Assembly (NCBI GenBank): GCA_965226645.1
Contig: CBDDDL010000001.1
Location: forward strand, 62,001 to 126,000
Length of the DNA stretch: 64,000 nt
From: Poriferisodalis sp965226645
Lineage (GTDB): Bacteria > Actinomycetota > Acidimicrobiia > Acidimicrobiales > Poriferisodalaceae
Direction: 5' to 3'
Shown: one piece after another, positions 24,977 through 33,163 of the stretch
Layout of the letters: each line of letters starts with the position of its first letter
How positions within the stretch are numbered: position 1 is the stretch's first letter
Program-made: the position numbers and the translations under genes
The notes under the pieces: model-generated
The model's input: the letters and a program-made list of their open reading frames with translations, nothing else
The model's database searches: none
What the model was told of the DNA's origin: nothing

Positions 24977-26938
24977 GTGACTGATTCTGACGCACCACGG
25001 CGCGAGCGGCCGTGGCTGATGCGCACCTACTCAGGGCATTCGACTGCGCGGGCCTCCAACGAGCTGTATCGCTCGAATCTGGCAAAGGGCCAAACCGGCC
25101 TGTCGATCGCCTTCGACCTGCCGACGCAAACCGGCTACGACCCCGATCACGCGATGGCGCGGGGCGAGATCGGCAAGGTCGGCGTGCCGGTCATCCACCT
25201 GGGACACATGGCCGAACTCATGGACGGCATCCCGCCCGATGCCATGAACACGTCCATGACCATCAACGCCACAGCGCCGTGGCTGCTGGGCCTGTACGTC
25301 GCACACGCGCAGAACGCCGGCGTTGCGCCCGCAGCGCTGCGCGGCACCACCCAAAACGACATTGTCAAGGAGTACCTGAGCCGCGGTACCTACATCTTCG
25401 GCCCCGAGGCCAGTCGGCGGCTCATCACCGACGTGGTCGCCTACTGCTCGGAGCATGTGCCGCAGTGGAACCCGATCAACGTCTGCAGCTATCACCTGCA
25501 GGAGGCTGGGGCGACGCCGACACAGGAAATCGCGTATGCACTGGCCACCGCCGTCGATGTGCTCGATGCCGTGCGCGACAGCGGCAAAGTGCCCCCTGAA
25601 CGCTTCGACACGACCGTGGGCAGTATCTCGTTCTTCGTGAACTCGGGCATCCGGTTCGTCGAGGAGGTCTGCAAGGTTCGGGCCTTCACCCAGATGTGGG
25701 ACGAGATCTGCGCACAGCGCTATGGCGTGGCGGATCCGAAGATGCGTCGGTTCCGCTACGGCGTGCAGGTCAACTCGCTCGGTCTCACCGAAGCGCAGCC
25801 CGAGAACAACGTCGCCCGGATCACGCTTGAAACGCTCGGAGTGACGCTGTCGAAGCGGGCTCGTACCCGTTCGCTGCAGTTGCCTGCGTGGAACGAGGCA
25901 CTCGGCCTGCCGCGACCGTGGGACCAGCAGTGGTCGCTTCGGATCCAGCAAGTGCTCGCGCACGAGACCGATCTGCTGGAGTACGAGGACATCTTCGATG
26001 GCTCCGTTGTGGTGGAGGGCCGTACGGCCGAGCTGGTGACCTCCGCACAGGCCGAACTCGATGACGTGCTCGAATTGGGCGGCGCCTTCGCCGCGATTGA
26101 AGAACTGAAACGACGCCTCGTCGCCAGCCACACCGAGCGGATGCGCCAGATCGAGAGCGGAGACCTGACCGTCGTCGGCGTGAACGACTTCACCGAGACC
26201 GCGCCATCGCCGCTCGACGGCGACGAGGCAATCCTGCGTGTGGATCCCGAGGTGGAGGCCGAGTTGGTCGCCGACCTCGAACGCTGGCGAGCTGCACGTG
26301 ATCCCAACCGGGTGGTGGCAGCGCTCGACGACCTGCGCGTGGCTGCTTCGTCGGACGTGAACATCATGGGCCCGACCATCGAGGCCGCCCATGCGGGCGT
26401 CACGACCGGCGAGTGGGCTCGGGCCTTGCGCGAAGTCTTCGGCGAGTACCGGGCGCCGACCGGCCTCGGCGGGGTCGGCGCCGCAAGCGCCGGTCTGTCG
26501 GCTGTCGCTCGGCGCTGCGCAGCCATGGAGGGAGGCCCGCCCCGGGTGCTGATTGCCAAACCCGGCCTGGACGGCCACTCCAACGGCGCCGAGCAGATCG
26601 CGGTGGCAGCGCGCAACGCCGGTATGGAGGTGGTGTACGAGGGCATTCGGCTGACGCCGGAGCACATCGCAGCTTCGGCACGAGACGAGGACGTCGACAT
26701 CGTCGGTCTGTCGATCTTGTCGGGCAGCCATCTCGAACTGGTGCCCGAGGTGGTGGCCTGCCTGGCTGGCGAAGGCGTGACAGCGCCCGTGGTGGTCGGC
26801 GGCATCATCCCGCCCGCCGACCACGAGACCCTTCGAGCCGCAGGCGTGACCGCGGTCTATACGCCGAAAGACTTCGAACTCTCGGCGATCATGGCCGACA
26901 TAGCCGAGTTGGTCGCACGGGCCCGCACGAGCGGTTGA
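24977..26938 (+). CDS. ecm: B12-dependent ethylmalonyl-CoA mutase (MeaA/Ecm type)
   Basis: The 653-residue acyl-CoA mutase carries catalytic domain and cobalamin domain on one chain. The N-terminus (RPWLMRTYSGHSTARASNEL) and FDLPTQTGYDPDHAMARGE match MeaA/Ecm rather than methylmalonyl-CoA mutase. The B12 motif is LDGHSNG near residue 530, with GLSILSGSH after it. It interconverts ethylmalonyl-CoA and methylsuccinyl-CoA in the ethylmalonyl-CoA pathway. The other pathway genes are 30 kb away. The start is GTG. Confidence 0.87.
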   Translation: MTDSDAPRRERPWLMRTYSGHSTARASNELYRSNLAKGQTGLSIAFDLPTQTGYDPDHAMARGEIGKVGVPVIHLGHMAELMDGIPPDAMNTSMTINATAPWLLGLYVAHAQNAGVAPAALRGTTQNDIVKEYLSRGTYIFGPEASRRLITDVVAYCSEHVPQWNPINVCSYHLQEAGATPTQEIAYALATAVDVLDAVRDSGKVPPERFDTTVGSISFFVNSGIRFVEEVCKVRAFTQMWDEICAQRYGVADPKMRRFRYGVQVNSLGLTEAQPENNVARITLETLGVTLSKRARTRSLQLPAWNEALGLPRPWDQQWSLRIQQVLAHETDLLEYEDIFDGSVVVEGRTAELVTSAQAELDDVLELGGAFAAIEELKRRLVASHTERMRQIESGDLTVVGVNDFTETAPSPLDGDEAILRVDPEVEAELVADLERWRAARDPNRVVAALDDLRVAASSDVNIMGPTIEAAHAGVTTGEWARALREVFGEYRAPTGLGGVGAASAGLSAVARRCAAMEGGPPRVLIAKPGLDGHSNGAEQIAVAARNAGMEVVYEGIRLTPEHIAASARDEDVDIVGLSILSGSHLELVPEVVACLAGEGVTAPVVVGGIIPPADHETLRAAGVTAVYTPKDFELSAIMADIAELVARARTSG

Positions 26939-27075
26939 CGGATCCGTACAGAAATGCGCCGCCGCTTTCTCCGTGACCCGATGTCCTCATTTTGGGCCCG
27001 TTGTGGGTCTTGTCCCCGGTGGCGCCCGCTCGGTTCTCATTGCGCGGCGTTCTGCGACCGCTTCCGATAGTCGGG

Positions 27076-27507
27076 ATGCCGTTTCGCATGTTGAAGCGCC
27101 GTCGATCGTCCGACCAGCTCGACGAGCCGCGTCAAGTCTGGTTGATCTATGACGGCGAATGTCCGCTGTGCAACAACTATGCGCAGCACCTCAAACTGAG
27201 GCAATCGGTGGAGGAGTTCATTCTCGTCGACGCCAGGCAAGGCGGCCCCATCGTCGAGCAAGTCCGGCGTCTGCCGTACGATTTGAACAACGGCATGGTT
27301 GTAAAGGTCGGCAGTCGTCATTACATCGGGCACGAAGCGCTCAATGTGCTGGCGCGCCTTTCTGAGGCTCGTGGCATCTACAGCAAGTTCAACCGCTTGG
27401 CGTTCAGTTCGTCATTCGTCGCTCGTGGGTCGTACCCGCTGCTCAAGTTCGGACGCTGGCTGCTGCTGAAGCTGAAGGGCGTCGAGCCAATAGATCACGA
27501 GCGCTGA
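27076..27507 (+). CDS. DCC-family thiol-disulfide oxidoreductase-like protein (DUF393)
   Basis: A 143-residue protein with the name-giving motif near its N-terminus (VWLIYDGECPLCNNYAQHL), where CPLC could be a redox pair. Family members are predicted thiol-disulfide oxidoreductases with little experimental support. The ATG at 27076 is preferred; the frame is open further upstream. The tail (GRWLLLKLKGV) is hydrophobic and basic. Confidence 0.75.
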   Translation: MPFRMLKRRRSSDQLDEPRQVWLIYDGECPLCNNYAQHLKLRQSVEEFILVDARQGGPIVEQVRRLPYDLNNGMVVKVGSRHYIGHEALNVLARLSEARGIYSKFNRLAFSSSFVARGSYPLLKFGRWLLLKLKGVEPIDHER

Positions 27508-27540
27508 GTTCTCGTGAGAACCCGTGGCCGACGGGCGTGC

Positions 27541-28677
27541 TCACGGAACGGGCCAGGGATTCGCTTCGTCCGAGTTATCCAGGTCCGAGTTGTCGGCACC
27601 CTCGTCGCGGCCGACCCAGCGAACCCGGCCGGGGGTAACGCTGAGCCGCGCGACCACGTTCTGCTGCACCAGGCCGTCCACCTCGACAAACGCCTCTCGC
27701 TCGACGATGTGGGGATCGGCGGCCAGCTGGCTCATATCCAGCACGGGTGCGGCGGCTGCTTGGGCTTCGTCGAACGCTGCGACCGCTGCGGCGAGTGTTC
27801 GCTGGGACACCCATTGCGCCATCACGGCGTCCATTTCGGAGCGGTGGGCCATGCGGCCCTCGAAAGTGGCGAAGCGCTCGTCGTTGCCCACGCCGATCAT
27901 GGCCATCACCCGGGCCGCGACCGAGTCGCTTGAGGTGCTGACCGCCAGCCAGCCGCCGTCGGACGCCTGGTAAGTGCCGCGGGGGACGCTGTAGGGAATT
28001 CCCGAGCCAAGCCGGGGCTGCAGGTACCCCTCGCTGTGCCACGCCGTCATGAGCGGGCCCATGACCTGCGACATGCACTCCAGCAGGTTGACATCGACCA
28101 CCTGGCCGACGCCGCTGCGCAATGCCACCATCGTCGCGAACGCCCCCGCGAGACCGGCCACCTCATCGGTGAGCGCTACGGGCGGCAGCAGCGGCCCGCC
28201 GTCACTCTCGCCGTTCATGGAGGCGAAGCCGCTCATGGCCTCCGCCAGCGTGGCGAAGCCGGGACGGTCCCGGTACGGGCCACTCTGGCCGAAGCCGGTC
28301 AGCCGTGCGATCACCAGCGTCGGGTTCGCCTCGATCAGCTCGTCGGGCATGAGGCCCAGCGCTTCGAGCTTGCCGGGCCGGAAGTTCTCCACCAGCACAT
28401 CGGCGACGCGCAGCATCCGCCGCAGCAGCGTCACGTCGTCAGCCGACTTGAGATCCAGCGTCACGCACCGCTTGTTGCGGTTGACCAGCCGCCACCACAG
28501 CGTTTCGCCGTGGTCGTCCCGCCATCCCATGTTGCGGACGGTGTCGCCGCCCGGCCGTTCCACCTTGATGACGTCAGCGCCGAAGTCGGCCAGGTAGCGG
28601 GCGCAGTGCGGCCCCGCGAACACCGACGACAGGTCAACCACCCGAAGTCCTTCGAGCGGCATGGGCCCAGATTGCAT
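27541..28677 (-). CDS. Family III CoA-transferase (CaiB/BaiF type)
   Basis: A 378-residue enzyme with the family pattern: EGLRVVDLSSVFAGPHCARY, DFGADVIKVERPGGDTVR, LDLKSADDV, VENFRPGKLEALGL and GFGQSGPY. These enzymes move CoA between carboxylic acids through an aspartyl thioester. The substrate is unknown; the setting among propionyl-CoA and ethylmalonyl-CoA genes suggests a short-chain or dicarboxylic acyl-CoA. The last 15 residues are Asp/Asn-rich (DNSDLDNSDE). ATG 28662 is an alternative start. Confidence 0.87.
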   Translation of the reverse strand: MQSGPMPLEGLRVVDLSSVFAGPHCARYLADFGADVIKVERPGGDTVRNMGWRDDHGETLWWRLVNRNKRCVTLDLKSADDVTLLRRMLRVADVLVENFRPGKLEALGLMPDELIEANPTLVIARLTGFGQSGPYRDRPGFATLAEAMSGFASMNGESDGGPLLPPVALTDEVAGLAGAFATMVALRSGVGQVVDVNLLECMSQVMGPLMTAWHSEGYLQPRLGSGIPYSVPRGTYQASDGGWLAVSTSSDSVAARVMAMIGVGNDERFATFEGRMAHRSEMDAVMAQWVSQRTLAAAVAAFDEAQAAAAPVLDMSQLAADPHIVEREAFVEVDGLVQQNVVARLSVTPGRVRWVGRDEGADNSDLDNSDEANPWPVP

Positions 28678-28815
28678 CAGACGATGCTGCCACGCATTCC
28701 TCGCCCCATGCCAGCTCCCAAGGCTGCGCGCGTGAAAACAAGAGCTCTCACGTTGTATCTCCCGGATTTATCTTTTGCTGCAGAAAAACAAAAGCAGCTG
28801 CGAATTTCATCCAGA

Positions 28816-29049
28816 TCAGCGGTAGCGCACTGCGGGCCACGAGCGCGGCGCATGCCAGGGGCGGCCGCTGTAGCGCCACTTGCTCGGCGGCGGGGCTGGC
28901 GGCGCCTCGACGGGTCGAGGCCAAACCAACTCCAGCGCGGCAACGATGGCTGCTGCCTCCTGCGCTGTGGCGGCGGGGGTGATGGCCGCCCGCGACGCGA
29001 TCACCACAGAGCCGGTTACGACGGAACCGGTCGCGGCGGAGCCAGTCAC
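28816..29049 (-). CDS. accE: Acyl-CoA carboxylase epsilon subunit
   Basis: The 77-residue protein ends like actinobacterial AccE subunits (AIVAALELVW, then WRYSGRPWH). These small proteins strengthen the alpha-beta contact in acetyl/propionyl-CoA carboxylases. It lies downstream of the carboxylase beta gene on the same strand, as expected. Its GTG start overlaps the stop of a 43-codon repeat frame. The N-terminus is low complexity (TGSAATGSVVTGSVV) from 15-bp DNA repeats. Confidence 0.75.
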   Translation of the reverse strand: MTGSAATGSVVTGSVVIASRAAITPAATAQEAAAIVAALELVWPRPVEAPPAPPPSKWRYSGRPWHAPRSWPAVRYR

Positions 29050-29177
29050 TGGGGCTCACTGGGGCTCACAGTGACCAGATGTTTCGCGGGGCTCACAGTG
29101 ACCAGATGTTTCGCGGGGCTCACAGTGACCAGATGTTTCGCGGGGCTCACAGTGACCAGATGTTTCGCGGGGCTCAC
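29046..29177 (-). CDS. Repeat-encoded 43-residue frame linking pccB and accE
   Basis: A GTG at 29177 overlaps the TGA of the carboxylase gene (TGTGA). It opens a frame of four identical nine-residue units (AKHLVTVSP) and ends in a TGA that overlaps the GTG start of accE. No ribosome site is evident, so translation could depend on coupling from the carboxylase gene. Whether the peptide has a function, only passes ribosomes on to accE, or is not made is unknown. Confidence 0.4.
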   Translation of the reverse strand: MSPAKHLVTVSPAKHLVTVSPAKHLVTVSPAKHLVTVSPSEPQ

Positions 29178-29181
29178 AGTG
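29061..29181. repeat. 27-bp tandem repeat, four full copies plus a partial
   Basis: Identical 27-base units start at 29061, 29088, 29115 and 29142, with a 13-base partial unit at 29169-29181 that contains the stop of the carboxylase beta gene. Each unit carries agtgaccagatgtttcgc. Shorter copies of ggggctcac extend toward accE. Confidence 0.95.
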
Positions 29182-30730
29182 GAACGTTGCCGTGCTTGCG
29201 GCGGGGCAGCTCTTCTCGCTTGGCGCCGATCATGTCGAACGCGGCGATGACCTTCTGGCGGGTTTCGGCGGGGTCGATCACTGCATCCACAATGCCGTGT
29301 TCGGCGGCGATGTACGGGTTTGCGTACTTGCGGCTGTAGTCGTCGACCAACTCGGCCTTGCGGGCATCTGGGTCTGCGGCCTGTTGCAGCTCGCGCCGGT
29401 ACAGGATCTCAACAGCGCCCTGTGGGCCCATGACGGCCAGTTCGGCGGTGGGCCAGGCGAAGCTCACATCGCAGCCAACCGACTTGGAATCCATCACGAC
29501 GTAGGCGCCGCCATAGGCCTTGCGCGTGATGACCTGCACCCGCGGCACGGTCGCCTCGCAGTAGGCGTAGAGCAGCTTGGCGCCGTGGCGGATGATGCCG
29601 CCGTGTTCCTGGTCGACGCCGGGCAGGAAGCCGGGCACGTCCACGAAAGTGAGCAGCGGGATGTTGAAGGCATCGCAGAAGCGCACGAAACGGGCGGCCT
29701 TCTCCGAGGACTCGATGTCGAGCACGCCAGCCATCACCATCGGCTGATTGCCGACGATGCCGATCGAACGGCCATTGAGTCGAGCGAAGCCGCACACGAT
29801 CGAGCCGGCCCACGCAGCGTGGTACTCGAAGAAGTCGCCGTCGTCGACGACCTCGGCGATGACCCGTTTCATGTCGTAGGGCACGTTCGGGCTTGGCGGC
29901 ATCAGGTCCCGCAGCGTCTCGCACTCGCGGTTTGGATCGTCGGTGGGCTCGATAGTCGGCGCCGGGTCGAGATTGTTCGACGGCAGGAACGACAGCAGGT
30001 AGCGAACGTCGTCGAGCACAGCCTTCTCGTCGGCAGCGACGAACGTGGCTACACCGGACTTCGTGCTGTGCGAGCCGGCACCGCCGAGTTCCTCGAGGGT
30101 CACATCCTCGCCGGTGACGGTCTTCACCACATCGGGACCGGTGATGAACATGTGGCTGGTGTCGCGCACCATGAAAATGAAGTCGGTCATGGCAGGCGAA
30201 TAGACCGCGCCGCCGGCACACGGTCCCATGATCACGCTGATCTGCGGGATGACGCCTGAGGCAAGCACGTTGCGGCGGAAGATGCCGCCATAGCCCGCAA
30301 GCGAGACAACACCTTCCTGGATGCGAGCGCCAGCACCATCGTTGAGGCCGATGATCGGCGCGCCGACCGATTCGGCAAGGTCCATGACCTTGTGGGTCTT
30401 CTCGGCGAATACCTCGCCGAGTGCACCGCCGAAGACGGTGAAGTCCTGACTGGCGACGAAGACCTTGCGGCCGTCAATGTTGCCCCAGCCGGTGATGATG
30501 CCGTCGGTGTAGGGGCGCTCTTCGAGACCGACATCGTGGGCCCGATGGCGGGCGAGCATGTCGAGCTCGCAGAACGTGCCCTCGTCGAAGAGGTAGTCGA
30601 TGCGCTCTCGGGCGAGCATCTTGCCCTTGTCGTGCTGCCGCTGGACAGCCCGGTCGGTGCCGGCGTGGAGCGCTTCTTCCCGGCGCCGCGCCAACTCCTC
30701 CAGCCGCTCGGCCATGGTCGGCTCAGACAT
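29174..30730 (-). CDS. pccB: Acyl-CoA (propionyl-CoA) carboxylase beta subunit
   Basis: The carboxyltransferase subunit of 518 residues has the family blocks LARERIDYLFDEGTF, GGALGEVFAEKTHKVMDLA, GPCAGGAVYSPAMTDF, FVDVPGFLPGVDQEHGG and KAYGGAYVVMDSK. It transfers carboxyl from biotin to propionyl-CoA or acetyl-CoA; an aspartate in the GVLDIESSEKAARF region is the position that usually selects propionyl-CoA. The start at ATG 30730 follows family length. accE follows through the repeat. The biotin-carrying alpha subunit is not in the window. Confidence 0.9.
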   Translation of the reverse strand: MSEPTMAERLEELARRREEALHAGTDRAVQRQHDKGKMLARERIDYLFDEGTFCELDMLARHRAHDVGLEERPYTDGIITGWGNIDGRKVFVASQDFTVFGGALGEVFAEKTHKVMDLAESVGAPIIGLNDGAGARIQEGVVSLAGYGGIFRRNVLASGVIPQISVIMGPCAGGAVYSPAMTDFIFMVRDTSHMFITGPDVVKTVTGEDVTLEELGGAGSHSTKSGVATFVAADEKAVLDDVRYLLSFLPSNNLDPAPTIEPTDDPNRECETLRDLMPPSPNVPYDMKRVIAEVVDDGDFFEYHAAWAGSIVCGFARLNGRSIGIVGNQPMVMAGVLDIESSEKAARFVRFCDAFNIPLLTFVDVPGFLPGVDQEHGGIIRHGAKLLYAYCEATVPRVQVITRKAYGGAYVVMDSKSVGCDVSFAWPTAELAVMGPQGAVEILYRRELQQAADPDARKAELVDDYSRKYANPYIAAEHGIVDAVIDPAETRQKVIAAFDMIGAKREELPRRKHGNVPL

Positions 30731-30814
30731 CTGGCAGAGCCTACGAGAAAGCCTTCTGGCGAACCCGCTGAGACCGCCGTGATCGCCGACGACGGCTTCA
30801 GCCTCGGTCACTGG

Positions 30815-30857
30815 GACTGTGGCTAATTCAAAATCTGATTTTGAATTAGCCACAGTC
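30815..30857. promoter_or_regulatory. Perfect 43-bp palindrome upstream of the second ATPase
   Basis: Two 21-base arms (30815-30835 and 30837-30857) match perfectly around one central T, with the AT-rich core aattcaaaatctgattttga. It ends eight bases before the ATPase ATG and lies in the divergent region with pccB. It could be an operator, a transcript hairpin that hides the start, or a terminator. Confidence 0.9.
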
Positions 30858-30865
30858 CTTGTATC

Positions 30866-32092
30866 ATGGACTCGGTGGTGATCAAGCGCGATCTTGCCTC
30901 ACGGCTTGAATCAGCGGCGCGCTCATGGCCGGCATTGACGTTGACGGGACCCCGCCAGAGCGGCAAGACGACGCTCTGTGCCGAGATTTTCGGTGATCGA
31001 CCACAGGTGTCGCTCGAGGCTCCCGACGTGCGCTCCTTTGCCGACGAGGACCCCCGCGGATTCCTGGCTCAGTTCCCCGACGGGGCCGTCATTGACGAGG
31101 TGCAACGTGTGCCCGGCCTGCTGTCATACCTGCAAGGGATCATCGACGCCGACCCGGTACCCGGTCGATGGATACTCACCGGCTCACACAATCTCGCACT
31201 TGTGGAATCTGTCAGCCAGTCGCTGGCGGGTCGGACTGCAGTTCTGCATCTGCTTCCGCTGGCGCGTAGTGAGGCAATCCGTTTCGACAGCTTCCCTCGC
31301 AGCCTTGACGAGACGCTGGTCACCGGTGGCTACCCGCCGATCTTCGACCGCAACCTCGAGCCCTCGGATTGGCTCGCGTCCTACGTCGCCACCTACCTCG
31401 AGCGCGATGTCCGCACCATCACCAACGTCAGCGACCTGAGTGCATTCAGCCGGTTCGTGCAGCTCTGCGCGGGACGCAGCGGGCAGTTGTTGAACTACTC
31501 GGCGCTGGCCGGTGACTGCGGCATATCGCAACCGACTGCCAAGGCGTGGCTGAGCGTATTGGAGGCATCGTTCGTGGTGTTCCGCTTGAACGCGTTCGGG
31601 GCCAACACGCGCAAGCGACTCGTGCGGATGCCCAAGCTGCACTTCTACGACACCGGGCTGGCGTGCTGGCTGCTCGGCATTCGTACGCCGGAGCAGCTTC
31701 ACTCGCATCCGTTGCGCGGCGCCATGTTTGAGACATGGGTTGCGTCGGAGATCATCAAACACCGCTCCAATCGCGGCATCCGGGGCGGCGTGACTCACTA
31801 CCGCAATCGCAGCGGACCCGAAGTCGACCTCGTCGTGGAACATCCCGACGGGCCGCAAGCAGGCATCTCACTCGTCGAGGCCCGCTCAACCGCCACACCC
31901 ACCTCTCGTCTGCTCGACGGTCCGCGTCGCATAGCTGCGCAGCTGGCTGATGAGCATCCGGGCGCATCCGCTGTCGCCGTTTATGGCGGTGCCGAGACCC
32001 AGCACCGCAGCGACGGTTCTCTCCTGACATGGCAAGAACTCCACCACAGCCCGCTCGGCAACCCCGATCTGACACACAACGACGCCACGTGA
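30866..32092 (+). CDS. DUF4143-type AAA ATPase
   Basis: A 408-residue member of the AAA_14/DUF4143 family with Walker A GPRQSGKT at 28-35, VIDEVQRVPGLL, ILTGSHNLAL, and the YLERDVRTI and SQPTAKAWL segments that mark the DUF4143 part. The C-terminal nuclease-like motif is weaker than in the other copy (PEVDLVV then SLVEARS, with lysine lost). The role of the family is unknown. It follows a perfect palindrome and has no cognate partner gene. Confidence 0.85.
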   Translation: MDSVVIKRDLASRLESAARSWPALTLTGPRQSGKTTLCAEIFGDRPQVSLEAPDVRSFADEDPRGFLAQFPDGAVIDEVQRVPGLLSYLQGIIDADPVPGRWILTGSHNLALVESVSQSLAGRTAVLHLLPLARSEAIRFDSFPRSLDETLVTGGYPPIFDRNLEPSDWLASYVATYLERDVRTITNVSDLSAFSRFVQLCAGRSGQLLNYSALAGDCGISQPTAKAWLSVLEASFVVFRLNAFGANTRKRLVRMPKLHFYDTGLACWLLGIRTPEQLHSHPLRGAMFETWVASEIIKHRSNRGIRGGVTHYRNRSGPEVDLVVEHPDGPQAGISLVEARSTATPTSRLLDGPRRIAAQLADEHPGASAVAVYGGAETQHRSDGSLLTWQELHHSPLGNPDLTHNDAT

Positions 32093-32174
32093 GGTCGCAC
32101 AACTGGCGTTCGTGACAGCGAACGGGCTCACGCTCGGCGGACAGGGGTATCGGGCTTGGGTCTAGGCTCAAAGT

Positions 32175-32534
32175 ATGGAACTGGGGCCTGTTCATCATGT
32201 GTCGATCAACTGCGCTGACGTCGACGCGGCGGCGCCGTTCTACACCGGCGTTCTTGGCATGAAGCAGCTGGACCGGCCCGATTTCGGGTTCAACGGTCGC
32301 TGGCTGCGCACGCCCGGCGGCGGCGAGGTGCACCTCATCGAGGTGCCCGAGTGGGTACCGCCGAAGGGCCAGCACTGGGCATTCAAAGTCGCGGACATCG
32401 ACGCCACCGTGGCCGAGCTGCGAGACGCCGGCGTGAGGGTGAAGGACCCGGTACCGCTGCCCGGAACCACGGCGCGGCAGACGTTCTTCTTCGATCCGGC
32501 CGGCAACATGATCGAGCTGAACCAGCCCGCCTGA
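32175..32534 (+). CDS. VOC-family (glyoxalase-like) protein
   Basis: A 119-residue vicinal oxygen chelate protein: HHVSINCADVDAAAPFYTGVLG, GEVHLIEVPEW, HWAFKVADIDATVAEL (cited in pieces) and FFFDPAGNMIELNQ. Two beta-alpha-beta-beta-beta modules are visible, with metal ligand candidates His5 or His6, His55 and Glu in the last motif. The family includes dioxygenases, glyoxalases and resistance proteins; the reaction cannot be named. Confidence 0.8.
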   Translation: MELGPVHHVSINCADVDAAAPFYTGVLGMKQLDRPDFGFNGRWLRTPGGGEVHLIEVPEWVPPKGQHWAFKVADIDATVAELRDAGVRVKDPVPLPGTTARQTFFFDPAGNMIELNQPA

Positions 32535-32681
32535 TCCCCCAAATTGCTTCTCGCGACACGGCGCCGAAGGTCCCGTTGGTACGTCACGAGGCATTGCCCG
32601 CGCCCATTTGAGACAGCTGCGAGATGAGGGACTCTCCGATGAACAGTGATCCGGGTCCGCGAACGAAGAAGGTCACGTCCG

Positions 32682-33038
32682 ATGCCAAACACCAATAGCT
32701 ATCGCGAACTGCACTCCCGAGTCCTCGCTCGGCCCGGTGCAGCCGAGCGCCTCTCGACGCTTCGTGCCGAGACGCTCGCTGAGATCGGCCTCTACTCGTT
32801 GCGCCGCTCGCTGGAGCGCTCGCAGGCCGATCTCGCGGCTGAACTCGGCATCAGCCAGTCCGCCATATCGCAGCTCGAACACGGCGAAGACATGCGGCTC
32901 TCCTCCCTGCGCAACTACATCGGCGGTCTCGGCGCTCGATTGCGGATCCTGGCTGTCTTCGGCGATGACGAGATCGAAACCGCCATCCCGATTCGCATCG
33001 GCACCGACAGCGCCGAGCACCGCCATATGCCCCAGTGA
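32682..33038 (+). CDS. XRE-family helix-turn-helix regulator, antitoxin-like
   Basis: A 118-residue DNA-binding protein with the helix-turn-helix in RSQADLAAELGISQSAISQL. The layout (an N-terminal helical part, a central HTH and a short beta-rich end) is like HigA-type antitoxins and stand-alone regulators. Its TGA overlaps the ATG of a 41-codon frame. The sequence just upstream can be read as a short tail (RQLRDEGLSDEQ) ending in TGA, but no toxin gene was recognised. Confidence 0.75.
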   Translation: MPNTNSYRELHSRVLARPGAAERLSTLRAETLAEIGLYSLRRSLERSQADLAAELGISQSAISQLEHGEDMRLSSLRNYIGGLGARLRILAVFGDDEIETAIPIRIGTDSAEHRHMPQ

Positions 33039-33163
33039 TGTCCACGCGTCTCTTCGACACAAGCGAAGTGCGCATCGGCGCCGGTCGAACCGTGCACGAC
33101 GCACCGACCGAGTCGCCGCCAGTGCTCCGAAGCGAACGGACCAGTTTGCGAAGAGCCGTCTAG
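33038..33163 (+). CDS. Short frame coupled to the HTH gene
   Basis: A 41-codon frame (MSTRLFDTSEVRIGAG and further) starts in the stop codon of the HTH gene (TGATG). It ends in a TAG that shares its CTAG with the stop of the converging exonuclease gene. No family was recognised. The coupling resembles two-gene regulator or toxin-antitoxin operons, so it could be a shortened partner gene or chance. Confidence 0.3.
   Translation: MSTRLFDTSEVRIGAGRTVHDAPTESPPVLRSERTSLRRAV

Noticed and set aside
28677..28943. Minus-strand frame overlapping accE in another phase
   Set aside because: It is Arg-rich and low complexity; the overlapping frame matches AccE, so this one is a shadow.
29079..29339. Plus-strand frame with repeated MFRGAHSDQ units
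   Set aside because: It arises from the 27-bp repeat, lies antisense to pccB for most of its length and lacks a ribosome site; the minus-strand frame fits the operon.
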